A DNA stretch of 64,000 nt from Actinotalea lenta (GTDB lineage Bacteria; Actinomycetota; Actinomycetes; Actinomycetales; Cellulomonadaceae), in assembly GCF_030586465.1 (NCBI RefSeq), contig NZ_JAUQYP010000001.1, positions 434,001 to 498,000 on the forward strand. Reading direction: 5' to 3'. Below the pieces are notes generated by a model. That model was not told the DNA's origin. It saw only the letters and a program-made list of their open reading frames with translations, and made no database searches. Below, in pieces: positions 49,261 to 57,549 of the stretch. The translations under genes and the position numbers were made by a program. Each line of letters starts with the position of its first letter. Within the stretch, counting starts at the first letter, position 1.

Positions 49261-50553
49261 TCACAGCGCCGGTGGCACCGCCAGCGGGTGCGCGGCGCGC
49301 CGGCGACGCGCCTCGCGCCGCGACCGCAGGTAGAGCACCGGGCCGGCTGCGAAACCCCGCAGCTCGCGTCGTGCGAGGTCCGGGGGGTAGCCGGCCGATC
49401 GCTGGGAGTTCTTCTCCGACCGGGGGTCCAGGAGCCGCCGCAAACCGGTGGGCACCCTCGCCAGGACGGCGAGGGTGCGCCGGGGACCAGCCATCGCATG
49501 CTTGATCATCGCTGCGGAGTTGCCGCTGCCGTAGCCGTAGAGCTGCGAGGCCAGCTCCGCCATGCCCTCGCGTGCGCTGTGCCGCACGACAGCTGCCGGC
49601 TCGTAGACGAGAACCTTCCCGTCCAGCATCACCGCCAGGAAGGCATCCAGGTCCTCCCCGCCCTTCGTCAGCGAGCCCGCACCGAGGGCTTCGTCGAACA
49701 GCCCGGACGCCCGCAGCCACGACGCCCGGAAGGCCATGTTGTTGCCCGAGCCGTACACACCTGCTGAGTAGGGGAACAGGCCGCCGTGGCTACCGGTCAC
49801 GGCACGCACCCCGAGGGATGCCGGGCGCATCGACCACACCGTCCGGCTGAACCCCTTGTCGAAGCCGCCGAACTCCTCGAACAGGTGCTGGGCCGGGGTG
49901 CGGAGCTCGTCCGGGACCACGAGACCGGTGACCGCCACGACCTGGTCACCGCAGGCGAACCCCGCACTGAGCCGGCGCACCCAGTCGGGGTCGGCGTGCG
50001 CGTCGTCGTCGGTGAACGCGATGAGCTCGCCGCGCGCGTGAGCCACACCCGCGTTGCGCGCGGCAGAGAGCCCGCGAGCCGACTCGGGCACGATCCGGAC
50101 CCGTGGGTCCGCGATGCCGTCGAGGAGCTCGGGCACGCGGCCGGTCGTGGGCCGGTTGTCCACCACGACCACCTCGAGCTCCGGATAGGTCTGGCCGAGG
50201 ACGGACTCGACGGTGCGCACCAGCCGCGGGTCCTCGCCGAGGGTGCACACCACCACCGTGACGAGCCCGGAACCCTCCGGGGCGTCCCAGCCGCAGTGCG
50301 GCACGGGCGCCGGGTCGCCGGACACGAGCCCGTCCGCCGTCAGGTGCTCGGCGACCGGCCCGGCGAACGCCTCGAGCGCGGCCGAGCGGCCGCCGTCCGA
50401 GGCCCGGGCGTGCGCGTCCACCTGGAGCACGCCGAGGGGGTGCCCGTGCAACCGCACCAGCAGGTGGCCCGGCGCGCGGGGGCCGGGCTCGGGCGGCGCG
50501 GAGAGCTCGAGGTCGGCGCAGTCGATCGGCGCGTGCGGTGCGGGCTGCGTCAC
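49261..50553 (-). CDS. Family 2 glycosyltransferase, paralogue of the 46817-48118 gene
   Basis: The 430-residue protein has an N-terminal region of ~100 residues, then a GT-A domain: VTVVVCTLGEDPRLVRTVES, VVVDNRPT, GLSAARNAGVAHARGELI and FTDDDAHADPDWV. The GEDLDAFLAV segment holds the catalytic acid, and GSGNNMAFRASWL the acceptor region. A basic C-terminus (RSRREARRRRA) ends it. Domain order and several motifs match the GT2 at 46817-48118, so the two are probably duplicates with different acceptors. I take the GTG at 50553. It is divergent from the GH16 gene over 197 bases. Confidence 0.86.
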   Translation of the reverse strand: MTQPAPHAPIDCADLELSAPPEPGPRAPGHLLVRLHGHPLGVLQVDAHARASDGGRSAALEAFAGPVAEHLTADGLVSGDPAPVPHCGWDAPEGSGLVTVVVCTLGEDPRLVRTVESVLGQTYPELEVVVVDNRPTTGRVPELLDGIADPRVRIVPESARGLSAARNAGVAHARGELIAFTDDDAHADPDWVRRLSAGFACGDQVVAVTGLVVPDELRTPAQHLFEEFGGFDKGFSRTVWSMRPASLGVRAVTGSHGGLFPYSAGVYGSGNNMAFRASWLRASGLFDEALGAGSLTKGGEDLDAFLAVMLDGKVLVYEPAAVVRHSAREGMAELASQLYGYGSGNSAAMIKHAMAGPRRTLAVLARVPTGLRRLLDPRSEKNSQRSAGYPPDLARRELRGFAAGPVLYLRSRREARRRRAAHPLAVPPAL

Positions 50554-50750
50554 GACGGCATCGTGACACACGCCGATGGCGGGCACGCGTCGGGTAGTCT
50601 CGCCACGAGTCGGAGCCGGACCCCGGGCGGCCCACCTGGATCGCGTCCGCATCGCGAAACCCGACCGGCTGGACCTTCAGATCGACCGTGAAGGCGCCGA
50701 TCCAGACCTCAGCCAGACCGGCGACGAGGACCACGAGAGGGACATCGACC

Positions 50751-51959
50751 ATGTCCGACACCCACATCGTCACGCGACTGGCCAGGGGGCTCGCCCGCCG
50801 CCGGCCCCTCAGGGTCGCGGCGACGCTGGTGACGGCCTCGGCCGTGCTGGTCGGAGCCGGGTCCTCGGCCGCCGTGACGGGACCGCGGCTCGCGGAGAGC
50901 GCCGCGCTGCGCGCTGCCGACGGCGCCGGGTCGACCGCGTCGGCCACGACCCAGGCCCGCGGCCGCGCGACGGTCGCCGCCACAGCGGCGCCGAGCCCGA
51001 CGGGCACGACGACGACGGGCACGACGTCCCCGGCGCCGAGCCCGACGCCGTCACCGTCCCCCACGCCCTCGCCAACGCCCTCTCCCACACCGATCTCGGA
51101 GCCGTCGAGCCCGCGGACGAGCACGCCGCCCGGCGACCTCGCCGCGGCGGCCGCGGCGCCGGACGCACCCACGGACCTGGCCACCTGCCAGACCGATCCG
51201 TCCGCCACGCTCACGGACCCCGCCGGCCAGCAGAGCAGCACGATGCCGATCGGCGACCTGCCGGGCTGGCACCAGGTCTTCGCGGACGACTTCACCACGC
51301 CCATGGCGCGCGGCACGTTCTCCTCGTCGTCGTACGCGAACCGATGGTTCGCCTACGGCCCGTACCGCGACACCTCCGGCCGGGGCGTGTACGACGCCGA
51401 CAAGGTGATCTCGGTCTCGGGCGGCGTGATGGACTGGTACGTGCACACCGAGGGGGGCACCCACTACGTGGCTGCGCTGGTGCCGCACATCCCGCACGGC
51501 TGGGGCCAGAAGTACGGCCGCTACTCCTTCCGGTTCCGGTCCGACACGATCCGCGGCTACAAGATGGTCGGGATCCTGTGGCCCGACTCGGACAACTGGG
51601 GCGACGGCGAGATCGACTTCCCCGAGGTCAACACGTTGACCAGCAACGAGAAGATCTACGCCAACATGTTCCGTCCCGGCAGCACCGCCACCGGGACACC
51701 GGGCGCAGCGAGCCGGTTCACGACGGGGACCGCGCTGAGCGACACCGGCTGGCACGTCGCCACCATCGAGTGGGCGCCCGGGTCGGCGAGCTTCTGGCTC
51801 GACGGAACCGCGCTCGGCACGTTCACCGACGGTGTGCCGAGCACGTCGTTCCACCTGGTGTTCCAGGTCGAGACGAACCTGTACGACGGCGACCCGGCGG
51901 ACTCGGTGAGCGGGCACTTCCAGCTCGACTGGGCCACGATGTACACGCGCATGCCCTGA
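50751..51959 (+). CDS. Secreted GH16 glycoside hydrolase
   Basis: A 402-residue exported protein: twin basic residues plus RVAATLVTASAVLVGAG form a signal or anchor, then a long Ser/Pro/Thr linker (SPTPSPSPTPSPTPSPTP), then the GH16 jelly roll. The catalytic motif GEIDFPE places the nucleophile at Glu287, Asp289 and the acid/base at Glu292. Such enzymes cleave beta-1,3/1,4-glucans or exopolysaccharides. Inside a polysaccharide locus it most likely trims or releases the polymer, as ExoK does in rhizobia, although secreted use on environmental glucan is possible for this organism. It is encoded between GT genes on the opposite strand. Confidence 0.88.
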   Translation: MSDTHIVTRLARGLARRRPLRVAATLVTASAVLVGAGSSAAVTGPRLAESAALRAADGAGSTASATTQARGRATVAATAAPSPTGTTTTGTTSPAPSPTPSPSPTPSPTPSPTPISEPSSPRTSTPPGDLAAAAAAPDAPTDLATCQTDPSATLTDPAGQQSSTMPIGDLPGWHQVFADDFTTPMARGTFSSSSYANRWFAYGPYRDTSGRGVYDADKVISVSGGVMDWYVHTEGGTHYVAALVPHIPHGWGQKYGRYSFRFRSDTIRGYKMVGILWPDSDNWGDGEIDFPEVNTLTSNEKIYANMFRPGSTATGTPGAASRFTTGTALSDTGWHVATIEWAPGSASFWLDGTALGTFTDGVPSTSFHLVFQVETNLYDGDPADSVSGHFQLDWATMYTRMP

Positions 51960-51977
51960 GCCCTTGCCGCCCGTCGT

Positions 51978-53411
51978 TCACACGAGCCGGGCGCGGCGCA
52001 GCTCGACCACGAGCCACGGCAGGCAGGCGGCACCGAGCACGAACCGGATCCCCATCAGGACGGTGGTGTCCGGGACGAGGGTCGACGCCGCCGCGACCGC
52101 ACCGGACGCCCCCACCAGGGCCCACAGGCGCCACGGCGTGCGGGGCCAGCGTGGCTCGCGCGGCAGCACCGCGACCTTGATCGCGGACTGCAGGCTGAAG
52201 CTCAGCAGCGTCGCCACGGCGGCCCCCAGGATCCCCCACCGGGGGAGCAGCACCAGGTTGAGCGCGATGTTGGCCACCGCGGCGACAACGGTCGACGTCG
52301 CGATCGCCCGCCCCCGACGCAGCGTGAGCAGCTCCCGTCCGCTCGCGCCCCCGGCCGCGACCGGGAAGGCCGAGACCGCGATGAGGACCACCACGATGGC
52401 GAGGGTGCCCGGCTCGTAGCTGGCCGGCGCGAACACGCGCAGGGCGACCGGCGCCGCGAGGCTGATCCCGAGCACCGTCGGCGCCAGCATGCGGTACAGG
52501 CTGTTGCGCGCGGTGCCCTGCAGCGCGAGGCGTGCGTGCGGGTCGCGCAGCTCGGCGAACCGCGGCGTCCAGGACTGGTTCACGTAGTACATCAGGACCA
52601 CGACGACGTAGCCGATGGTGTACGCCACCTGGTAGCGACCGACCTCGACCGGACCCAGGGTGCGCTGGATCAGGATCCGGTCGCCCGCGTTGAGCACGTA
52701 CCCGGCGACCGCGTTCATGGTCATCGGAACCCCGAGCCGCAGTGCCCGCACAGTCGCCGCACGGTCCAGGATCCCCGTCCATCGCGGCCGGGTCAGCACC
52801 AGGCCGAGGACCACCGACACGAGCGTGATCGCGACGGCCGCCTCGAGGTAGAGGGCGGCCGTGGGCTTGCCCACGAGCAGGAAGACCAGCGCTGTGATCT
52901 GCCCGCCCGTGGTCGACACGAGGCTCAGGAGCGCGAACGGCCGCAACCGGTTCTCGGCGAGCAGCAGCGTCGCCATCATCAGCACGGGCGCGGCCGGAGC
53001 GGTCCAGGCCAGCGTCAGCCACACCACGTCGGACGAGTCGCCGAAGCCGAAGGCCGGGCCCCACCAGGGCGCCGTCGCCGCCGCGAGCCCCATGACGGCC
53101 GCGCTGGTCACGAACCCGGTCGCGACCAGGCCACGTGACGTCGTCGAGTTGCCGTCCTCGGCGCGTTGGACCATGACGGCCTGGTCGAGTCCGACGAGCG
53201 CCGCGGCCACGAGCAGCTGGTTGAGCGAGATCGCGGCCGACACCAGACCGAAGTCCCCGGGTCCGAGCAGGCGCGTCAGGATCGGCGAGATGACGGTCGC
53301 GGAGACCAGCGGGGTCGCCATGACGACGACGTAGAGCAGCCCCCGGCCGAACAGCCCGCTGTGCTCCGAGCGCGCGGTGGAGCCTCGGGCCTCGTCGGCC
53401 GGTCCGTCCAC
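51978..53411 (-). CDS. Wzx-type polysaccharide flippase (MOP superfamily)
   Basis: A 477-residue membrane protein with about 14 hydrophobic segments, beginning YVVVMATPLVSATVISPILT, with RLLGPGDFGLVSAAISLNQL (residues ~45-64). It belongs to the polysaccharide transport (oligosaccharide flippase) family and would turn the lipid-linked repeat unit to the outer face. The start is the GTG at 53411 because GAGGAGG lies 5 bases before it; an upstream GTG at 53456 lacks such a site. The GH16 gene converges with an 18-base gap. Together with the large membrane protein this suggests a Wzx/Wzy-like route. Confidence 0.88.
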   Translation of the reverse strand: MDGPADEARGSTARSEHSGLFGRGLLYVVVMATPLVSATVISPILTRLLGPGDFGLVSAAISLNQLLVAAALVGLDQAVMVQRAEDGNSTTSRGLVATGFVTSAAVMGLAAATAPWWGPAFGFGDSSDVVWLTLAWTAPAAPVLMMATLLLAENRLRPFALLSLVSTTGGQITALVFLLVGKPTAALYLEAAVAITLVSVVLGLVLTRPRWTGILDRAATVRALRLGVPMTMNAVAGYVLNAGDRILIQRTLGPVEVGRYQVAYTIGYVVVVLMYYVNQSWTPRFAELRDPHARLALQGTARNSLYRMLAPTVLGISLAAPVALRVFAPASYEPGTLAIVVVLIAVSAFPVAAGGASGRELLTLRRGRAIATSTVVAAVANIALNLVLLPRWGILGAAVATLLSFSLQSAIKVAVLPREPRWPRTPWRLWALVGASGAVAAASTLVPDTTVLMGIRFVLGAACLPWLVVELRRARLV

Positions 53412-53499
53412 CCGGACCTCCTCGGGATCGGTCAGCGCGCCCGGCCCTCCACTCACGCGACCCCTCGCCGGTCGGGCGCCGCCTGCGGGGCTGCCGGCG

Positions 53500-54522
53500 T
53501 CATGCCCCGCTCCGCTCGGCCGTGACGCCCAGCGCCGGCCGCGAAGCGAAGCTCGTCCGGCCGGTGGCCGCCGCCACCCGACCGCGAGCGTACCCGGCGG
53601 CGGTCGCCGCCAAGCAGGCCACGACGGCCGCGGCGCCCTCGGCGCCGTTCCGCCGGCCCGGGCCGCGGACGGCCCGGCCCAGTCCCCGCAGGACCGCTCC
53701 GGGCAGCACCCGCGCGACGTAGCCGCGTTCGGTCTCCAGGGCCTGGTCCTGGCCGACCTGGCCGGCCACCGTGGCCTTCGACAGACCCTCGGCGTAGCCC
53801 CGGTGCAGCAGATACGACCACGTGAGGCGGTCCGGACTGACCCGGTGCCGGACGCTCGCGGACGGCTCGAAGAGGAAGCGTCCATCCGGGCGACGCTGCT
53901 GCATGCGGATGCACAGCTCGGTCTCCTCGCAGCCGAGCGGCGTCCGGCCCACCCGGCCGAGATCCTCGGAGAAACCGCCCGCGTCGAGAGCAGGACGCAC
54001 CCGCATGGACATGTTGCAGCCCATGAGGTTGCGCACCGGTGCCTGCGACAGCGGCTGTCCCTCGTAGGTGCACCCCACGACCCAGTCGAGCACGCCCCGC
54101 CCGTGGCTCCCCTCCGGCAGCGTGGCGGGCCGCGAGAGGCCGGTGGGCCACCGCGGTGCGGCAGAGCCGCCCACACCGAGGACGTCCGGACGTCCGTAGG
54201 GCTCCAGCAGTGACGCGAGCCAGCCGTCGGAGGCGCTCGCGTCGTCGTCCAGGAACACGACGACCTCCCCGGAGGCCCGTTCCAGCGCCGTGTTGCGAGC
54301 ACCGGACAGACCCTTGCGGCGCTCGTTGGCGATCACCTCGAGGCCGGGGATCTCCGGCTGGAGCTCACGGCTCGCCCGCTCCAGGAGCTCCGGGTTGTGG
54401 TCCACGACCAGCACGAGCTCGTCCGGGGTGGGCTGCTGCGCGGCGGCGGACCGGACGGAGGCGACCAGGTCCTGCCAGCGGTCCAGGGTGTAGGCGCACA
54501 CCACCACCGTCACCGCGACCAT
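53500..54522 (-). CDS. Family 2 glycosyltransferase
   Basis: A 340-residue GT-A enzyme: VTVVVCAYTLDRWQDLVASV at the N-terminus, ELVLVVDHNPELLERA, KGLSGARNTALERASGEVV and FLDDDASASDGWLA with the DDD metal motif. The GCEETELCIRMQQRRP segment carries the catalytic acid region. The C-terminal ~80 residues (RGYVARVLPGAVLRGLGRAV) are shared with membrane-associated GT2s in actinobacterial polysaccharide loci. GAGGAGAG fixes the ATG at 54522. It lies 38 bases after the stop of the polyprenyl-phosphate-type GT2 and precedes the flippase gene by 88 bases. Sugar unknown. Confidence 0.88.
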   Translation of the reverse strand: MVAVTVVVCAYTLDRWQDLVASVRSAAAQQPTPDELVLVVDHNPELLERASRELQPEIPGLEVIANERRKGLSGARNTALERASGEVVVFLDDDASASDGWLASLLEPYGRPDVLGVGGSAAPRWPTGLSRPATLPEGSHGRGVLDWVVGCTYEGQPLSQAPVRNLMGCNMSMRVRPALDAGGFSEDLGRVGRTPLGCEETELCIRMQQRRPDGRFLFEPSASVRHRVSPDRLTWSYLLHRGYAEGLSKATVAGQVGQDQALETERGYVARVLPGAVLRGLGRAVRGPGRRNGAEGAAAVVACLAATAAGYARGRVAAATGRTSFASRPALGVTAERSGA

Positions 54523-54559
54523 GGCACTCTCCTCGCGACCCGGCGCGCCGACCGGCCGC

Positions 54560-55363
54560 TCAGCGCGTCCGCGCCGCGGGCGCCGCGGCCTCGGACGGCG
54601 CCTCGGCGGGCCGCGGGGCGGGAAGGTGCGTGAGACGGCGCGCGCGCTGTCCGCGCTCACGCAGGATCGTGCCGAGCACCCGGAAGCCGTCCCGGAAGGT
54701 GTTGAGGTTGCTCTCCCCGGAGCGACGGAGGTACTCGTAGCTGGGCACCTCGACCACGTCGAGTCCGGCCAGCACCACGCGCACGTTGATCATGGTCTCG
54801 ATCTCGAACCCGTCGCCGTAGCGCCCCGCGCCCTTCTCGTGCGCGGGGGCGAGCGTGAAGGCCTCGACGCAGTCCCGCGTGAAGGCGTTGTAGCCGTAGC
54901 ACAGGTCGGTGTACCGGCTGCGGAACAGCACGTTGGTCAGGACGTTGAGCCCCCAGTTGCCCGCCTTGCGCAGCGCGGTGATGTCGTCGCTGCCTCCCCC
55001 GGTGACGAACCGCGAGCCCTTGACGTAGTCGGCACCCTCGGCCAGCGGCTCCAGGAAGCGCGTGATCTCCGCAGGGTGCATCGACCCGTCGGCGTCGATC
55101 ATCACGATGAGCTGGCTGGTCGCGGCCTCGAAGCCCGCGGCGAGCGCGTTGCCCTTGCCGCGCCGCGTCTGCCGCACCAGCGTCAGGTCGGGGCGGTGCT
55201 CGCGCGCCACCTCGATCGTGTCGTCGACGGAGCTCCCGTCGACCAGCACGACCTCATCCACGTAGTCCGGGAGGTTGTCCAGGACCCAGCCGATGTTCTG
55301 CGCTTCGTTGCGCGCCGGAACGACCACCGTGACCGACTTCGCAACACCGTTGTGTTCGAACAT
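54560..55363 (-). CDS. Family 2 glycosyltransferase (polyprenyl-phosphate-mannose/glucose-synthase-like)
   Basis: A 267-residue GT-A enzyme of the dolichol-phosphate-mannose-synthase type: VTVVVPARNEAQNIGWVLDN, VVLVDGSSVDDT, RRGKGNALAAGFEAATSQLI and MIDADGSMHP with the DAD metal motif. GSRFVTGGGSDDI and CYGYNAFTRDCVEAFTL are typical of actinobacterial family members next to surface polysaccharide genes. There is no C-terminal membrane segment. It may make the lipid-linked sugar donor or initiate chains. The ATG at 55363 is the natural start. It is the first gene in the minus-strand run GT2-GT2-flippase. Confidence 0.88.
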   Translation of the reverse strand: MFEHNGVAKSVTVVVPARNEAQNIGWVLDNLPDYVDEVVLVDGSSVDDTIEVAREHRPDLTLVRQTRRGKGNALAAGFEAATSQLIVMIDADGSMHPAEITRFLEPLAEGADYVKGSRFVTGGGSDDITALRKAGNWGLNVLTNVLFRSRYTDLCYGYNAFTRDCVEAFTLAPAHEKGAGRYGDGFEIETMINVRVVLAGLDVVEVPSYEYLRRSGESNLNTFRDGFRVLGTILRERGQRARRLTHLPAPRPAEAPSEAAAPAARTR

Positions 55364-55765
55364 CCGGGGATGCCTACCTCTCGTGGGTCGTGAGCGGTCC
55401 CCGCAGCGCGAGGTCCGCGCCGTCGCACCGGACAAACTAGGACAAGCCACCGCGACGCAACACCGGACAGGATCCGATTCACCCGGTTCCGGCGGGCGCT
55501 CCCCGAGGCCTTTACAGGCCGTTCACATCCGACGGTGAGAGAGTTCACAAGCGGGGGCTGCGCCCTTCTCACCCTGTGGACGTCGTCCGGCGAGGCGACC
55601 GCGCCCATGAGCCCGGGACGTCCTTCCCCTGGTCACAGGAGGCGCGCCGCGTAGGCTTGGCGGGGTCGGGCGCGCCGTACCCGACTCAGCGCGGAGGGGG
55701 CTGCGCCACAGTCAGGCCGTTGCGATCGCTCAAGTCCCCCCGGGCATCGGCCGAAGGAGGTGTCA
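55364..55765. other. 402-base divergent region at the right end of the polysaccharide locus
   Basis: No coding sequence was supported. It lies between the minus-strand GT2 start and the small plus-strand gene. It holds the GTTCACA pair at 55521 and 55543 and the near-perfect AAGGAGGTG ribosome binding site at its right end (55754-55762). A weak TGGTCA/TAGGCT pair at 55630 and 55652 could be a promoter for the small gene. Confidence 0.45.
55521..55549. promoter_or_regulatory. Two GTTCACA direct repeats 22 bases apart
   Basis: GTTCACA occurs at 55521-55527 and 55543-55549, a spacing of two times 11 bases, upstream of the minus-strand GT2 start at 55363. The unit recurs (reverse complement) upstream of the micro-gene and once (2224-2230) upstream of the sensor kinase. 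It resembles OmpR/PhoB-family response-regulator sites. Confidence 0.35.
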
Positions 55766-55969
55766 ATGAAGACACATCCCGCCCTGCGCCGCATGGACGT
55801 CGTGCACCTCCACCGGCTCGGGCTCCTCCGCTGGCAGGCGTGGTCGTCGGGTCTCGTCAACCCGCGCTACGGGCTGACTGCGCGCCAGGCCGTCAGGCGC
55901 GCGAAGTCCGACCTCGACCACGAGTGGCGCACCGGACGGGTCGCCAGGCACCAGCGCCGCATCCGCTGA
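55766..55969 (+). CDS. 67-residue basic protein of unknown function
   Basis: A small gene with a near-ideal ribosome binding site AAGGAGGTG five bases before the ATG. The product has about 15 Arg and 3 Lys and no Cys; segments are MDVVHLHRLGLLRWQAW and LTARQAVRRAKSDLDHEW, each able to form a helix. It could bind nucleic acid or ribosomes, but no family was recognised. A second gene (PEBP-like lipoprotein) starts 11 bases after its stop, so they likely form one transcript. Starting at the GTG two codons earlier is possible but overlaps the binding site. Confidence 0.72.
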   Translation: MKTHPALRRMDVVHLHRLGLLRWQAWSSGLVNPRYGLTARQAVRRAKSDLDHEWRTGRVARHQRRIR

Positions 55970-55980
55970 GGTCGGCGCAG

Positions 55981-56526
55981 GTGCGCCACCGTCCGAGGAC
56001 GCCCGGCTCTCGCCGCACGTGCGTCGCGCTCGCCACGCTCGCGTCGGTCACCGGCGGCTGCGGTGTCCCCGGTGACCAGGTGACCACCCCGACCGCACCG
56101 GGAACCCTCAGCAGCACCGCGGTCGACAACGACGGAGCGATCGCGGCGCGGTACACGTGCGACGGCGAGGACGTCTCGCCGGAGCTGAGCTGGACACCCA
56201 TGGACCGCCCGGCGGCCGGGATCTACGTCGTCGTCACCGACCCGGACGCCGGCGGCTTCGTGCACTGGGTCGCCGGGCCGCTGCCCACGTCCACCACCTC
56301 CCTCCCCGAGGGTGCGTCCGGTGAGGGCGACCTCGAGCAGGGCACCAACGGCTTCGGGGACGTCGGATGGGGCGGCCCCTGCCCGCCGTCCGGCACCACC
56401 CACCACTACCGGTTCCTCGTCGTCTCCCTGGCCGCGGACCTGCAGGGTCCGCTCACCGCAGCGTCCGTGCTCGAAGCGCGACAGGTCCAGGGCGCGGCGC
56501 TGACCGCGACGTACACCCGGCCCTGA
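55981..56526 (+). CDS. PEBP/YbhB-family (Raf-kinase-inhibitor-like) lipoprotein
   Basis: A 181-residue protein with an N-terminal signal ending in TGGC (a slightly atypical lipobox) and the PEBP fold: ARYTCDGEDVSPELSW, YVVVTDPDAGGFVHWVAG and GGPCPPSGTTHHYRFLVVSL. DPDA and HW line the anion-binding pocket. Bacterial YbhB/YbcL proteins are of uncertain function and may bind phospho-ligands or lipids. The GTG start is 11 bases after the small basic protein gene. It converges with the DUF3054 gene over 24 bases. Confidence 0.87.
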   Translation: MRHRPRTPGSRRTCVALATLASVTGGCGVPGDQVTTPTAPGTLSSTAVDNDGAIAARYTCDGEDVSPELSWTPMDRPAAGIYVVVTDPDAGGFVHWVAGPLPTSTTSLPEGASGEGDLEQGTNGFGDVGWGGPCPPSGTTHHYRFLVVSLAADLQGPLTAASVLEARQVQGAALTATYTRP

Positions 56527-56550
56527 GCGAGCCGGCCCCGAGCGCCCGAC

Positions 56551-56979
56551 TCAGTCGACCGGACGGGTGCGCCGCACCTGCCAGGCCGCCGCAGCGCGCC
56601 AGCCGAGCAGGAACAGTGCAAGGAAGCTGCTCCCGACGAGAACGAAGGACCACGGCGTGCCGCCCCCGGTGAGGTGCCGCAGCAGCATTCCGCCCACGAC
56701 TGCGCCGGCCAGCACGACTGCCCCGGCAGGCAGGGATCGCCCGGTCCAGCGGCCGGAGACCTCGTCCCGGGCGCGCAGCCCCAGCACGGCCGCCCAGCCC
56801 AGGCCGGCGCCGGCCAGGAACGGCCAGGCCACCGAGAGCGTCCCGACGACCGCCGAACCCTCGTCGTGGGAGCGCCGGCCGAGGATGACGAAGAGCACCA
56901 CCGCAGCCACGTCGGCCGCCACGGCGACGGGGTCGGTCACGGGGCGCACGGCCGGTCCGGCAGGAGAGGTCGGGGTCAT
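56551..56979 (-). CDS. DUF3054 family membrane protein
   Basis: A 142-residue protein with four hydrophobic segments. ADVAAVVLFVILGRRSHDEG at residues ~22-41 and the SVAWPFLAGAGLGW segment are typical of DUF3054, an uncharacterised actinobacterial family. GGAG lies before the ATG. It is transcribed with the 165-residue membrane protein upstream, 12 bases apart. No functional hint beyond membrane location. Confidence 0.82.
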   Translation of the reverse strand: MTPTSPAGPAVRPVTDPVAVAADVAAVVLFVILGRRSHDEGSAVVGTLSVAWPFLAGAGLGWAAVLGLRARDEVSGRWTGRSLPAGAVVLAGAVVGGMLLRHLTGGGTPWSFVLVGSSFLALFLLGWRAAAAWQVRRTRPVD

Positions 56980-56991
56980 GCCGCCATGCTG

Positions 56992-57489
56992 TCACGACGG
57001 ATCGTCGGATACCTCCGGGCCACCGGTCCGGCTGACCCGTGCCGCGGCCGGGAGCAGCGGCACCCGCGAGGCCACGAGCGCCGGGACAGCCACGGCGAGC
57101 GCGGGCGCCGCCGTCGCCACCACGAGCTGCTCGACCGTCACGAGCCCGACCACGGCCAGCGCGGCGCCCAGGGCGAGGACGCCGCCGAACACCGCGCGCC
57201 AGCCCGGGGTGCGCCGCTCGGGCGGGACGTACCGCGAGGCCAGCACGAGGGCGGCCGTCAGCAGGCCGACGTATCCGGCGATCGCGAAAGCGGCGAGGGC
57301 CCAGACGATCGCGCCCAGGCCCGAGTAGTCCACGCCCGGGTCCGCGGTGGTCCACGCGATCCCGCCCGCGACCACGGCGACGATCACGGCCAGCGCCGAG
57401 GCCGTCACGAGAGACGCCACCCACCAGCCGATCACGGAAGCCCGGGACGCGGGTCGCCACTGCCACCACCGCACGCTCGCCTCGCTCAC
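56992..57489 (-). CDS. 165-residue membrane protein of unknown function
   Basis: Four membrane segments are visible: WWVASLVTASALAVIVAVVA, IVWALAAFAIAGYVGLLTAA, VFGGVLALGAALAVVGLV, and ATAAPALAVAVPALVA. There is a short cytosolic N-terminus rich in Trp and Arg (VRWWQWRPAS). No family was recognised. The start is GTG. It is the first gene of a two-gene transcript with the DUF3054 gene and is divergent from the SLOG-type gene. Confidence 0.7.
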   Translation of the reverse strand: MSEASVRWWQWRPASRASVIGWWVASLVTASALAVIVAVVAGGIAWTTADPGVDYSGLGAIVWALAAFAIAGYVGLLTAALVLASRYVPPERRTPGWRAVFGGVLALGAALAVVGLVTVEQLVVATAAPALAVAVPALVASRVPLLPAAARVSRTGGPEVSDDPS

Positions 57490-57549
57490 CGCGCCATGCT
57501 AGGACGGCGCACGGCGACGGGCGTCGTCGCTCGACCTGGGAGGTACCGG

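Noticed and set aside
51034-51130. Short tandem repeat coding Ser-Pro-Thr-Pro in the GH16 gene, considered as a CRISPR-like or phase-variable tract
   Set aside because: It is an in-frame linker with irregular codons and no spacer structure.
51976-51982. GTTCACA at the flippase 3' end as a further member of the TGTGAAC family
   Set aside because: It overlaps the flippase stop region between convergent genes and has no paired copy, so it is unlikely to be regulatory.
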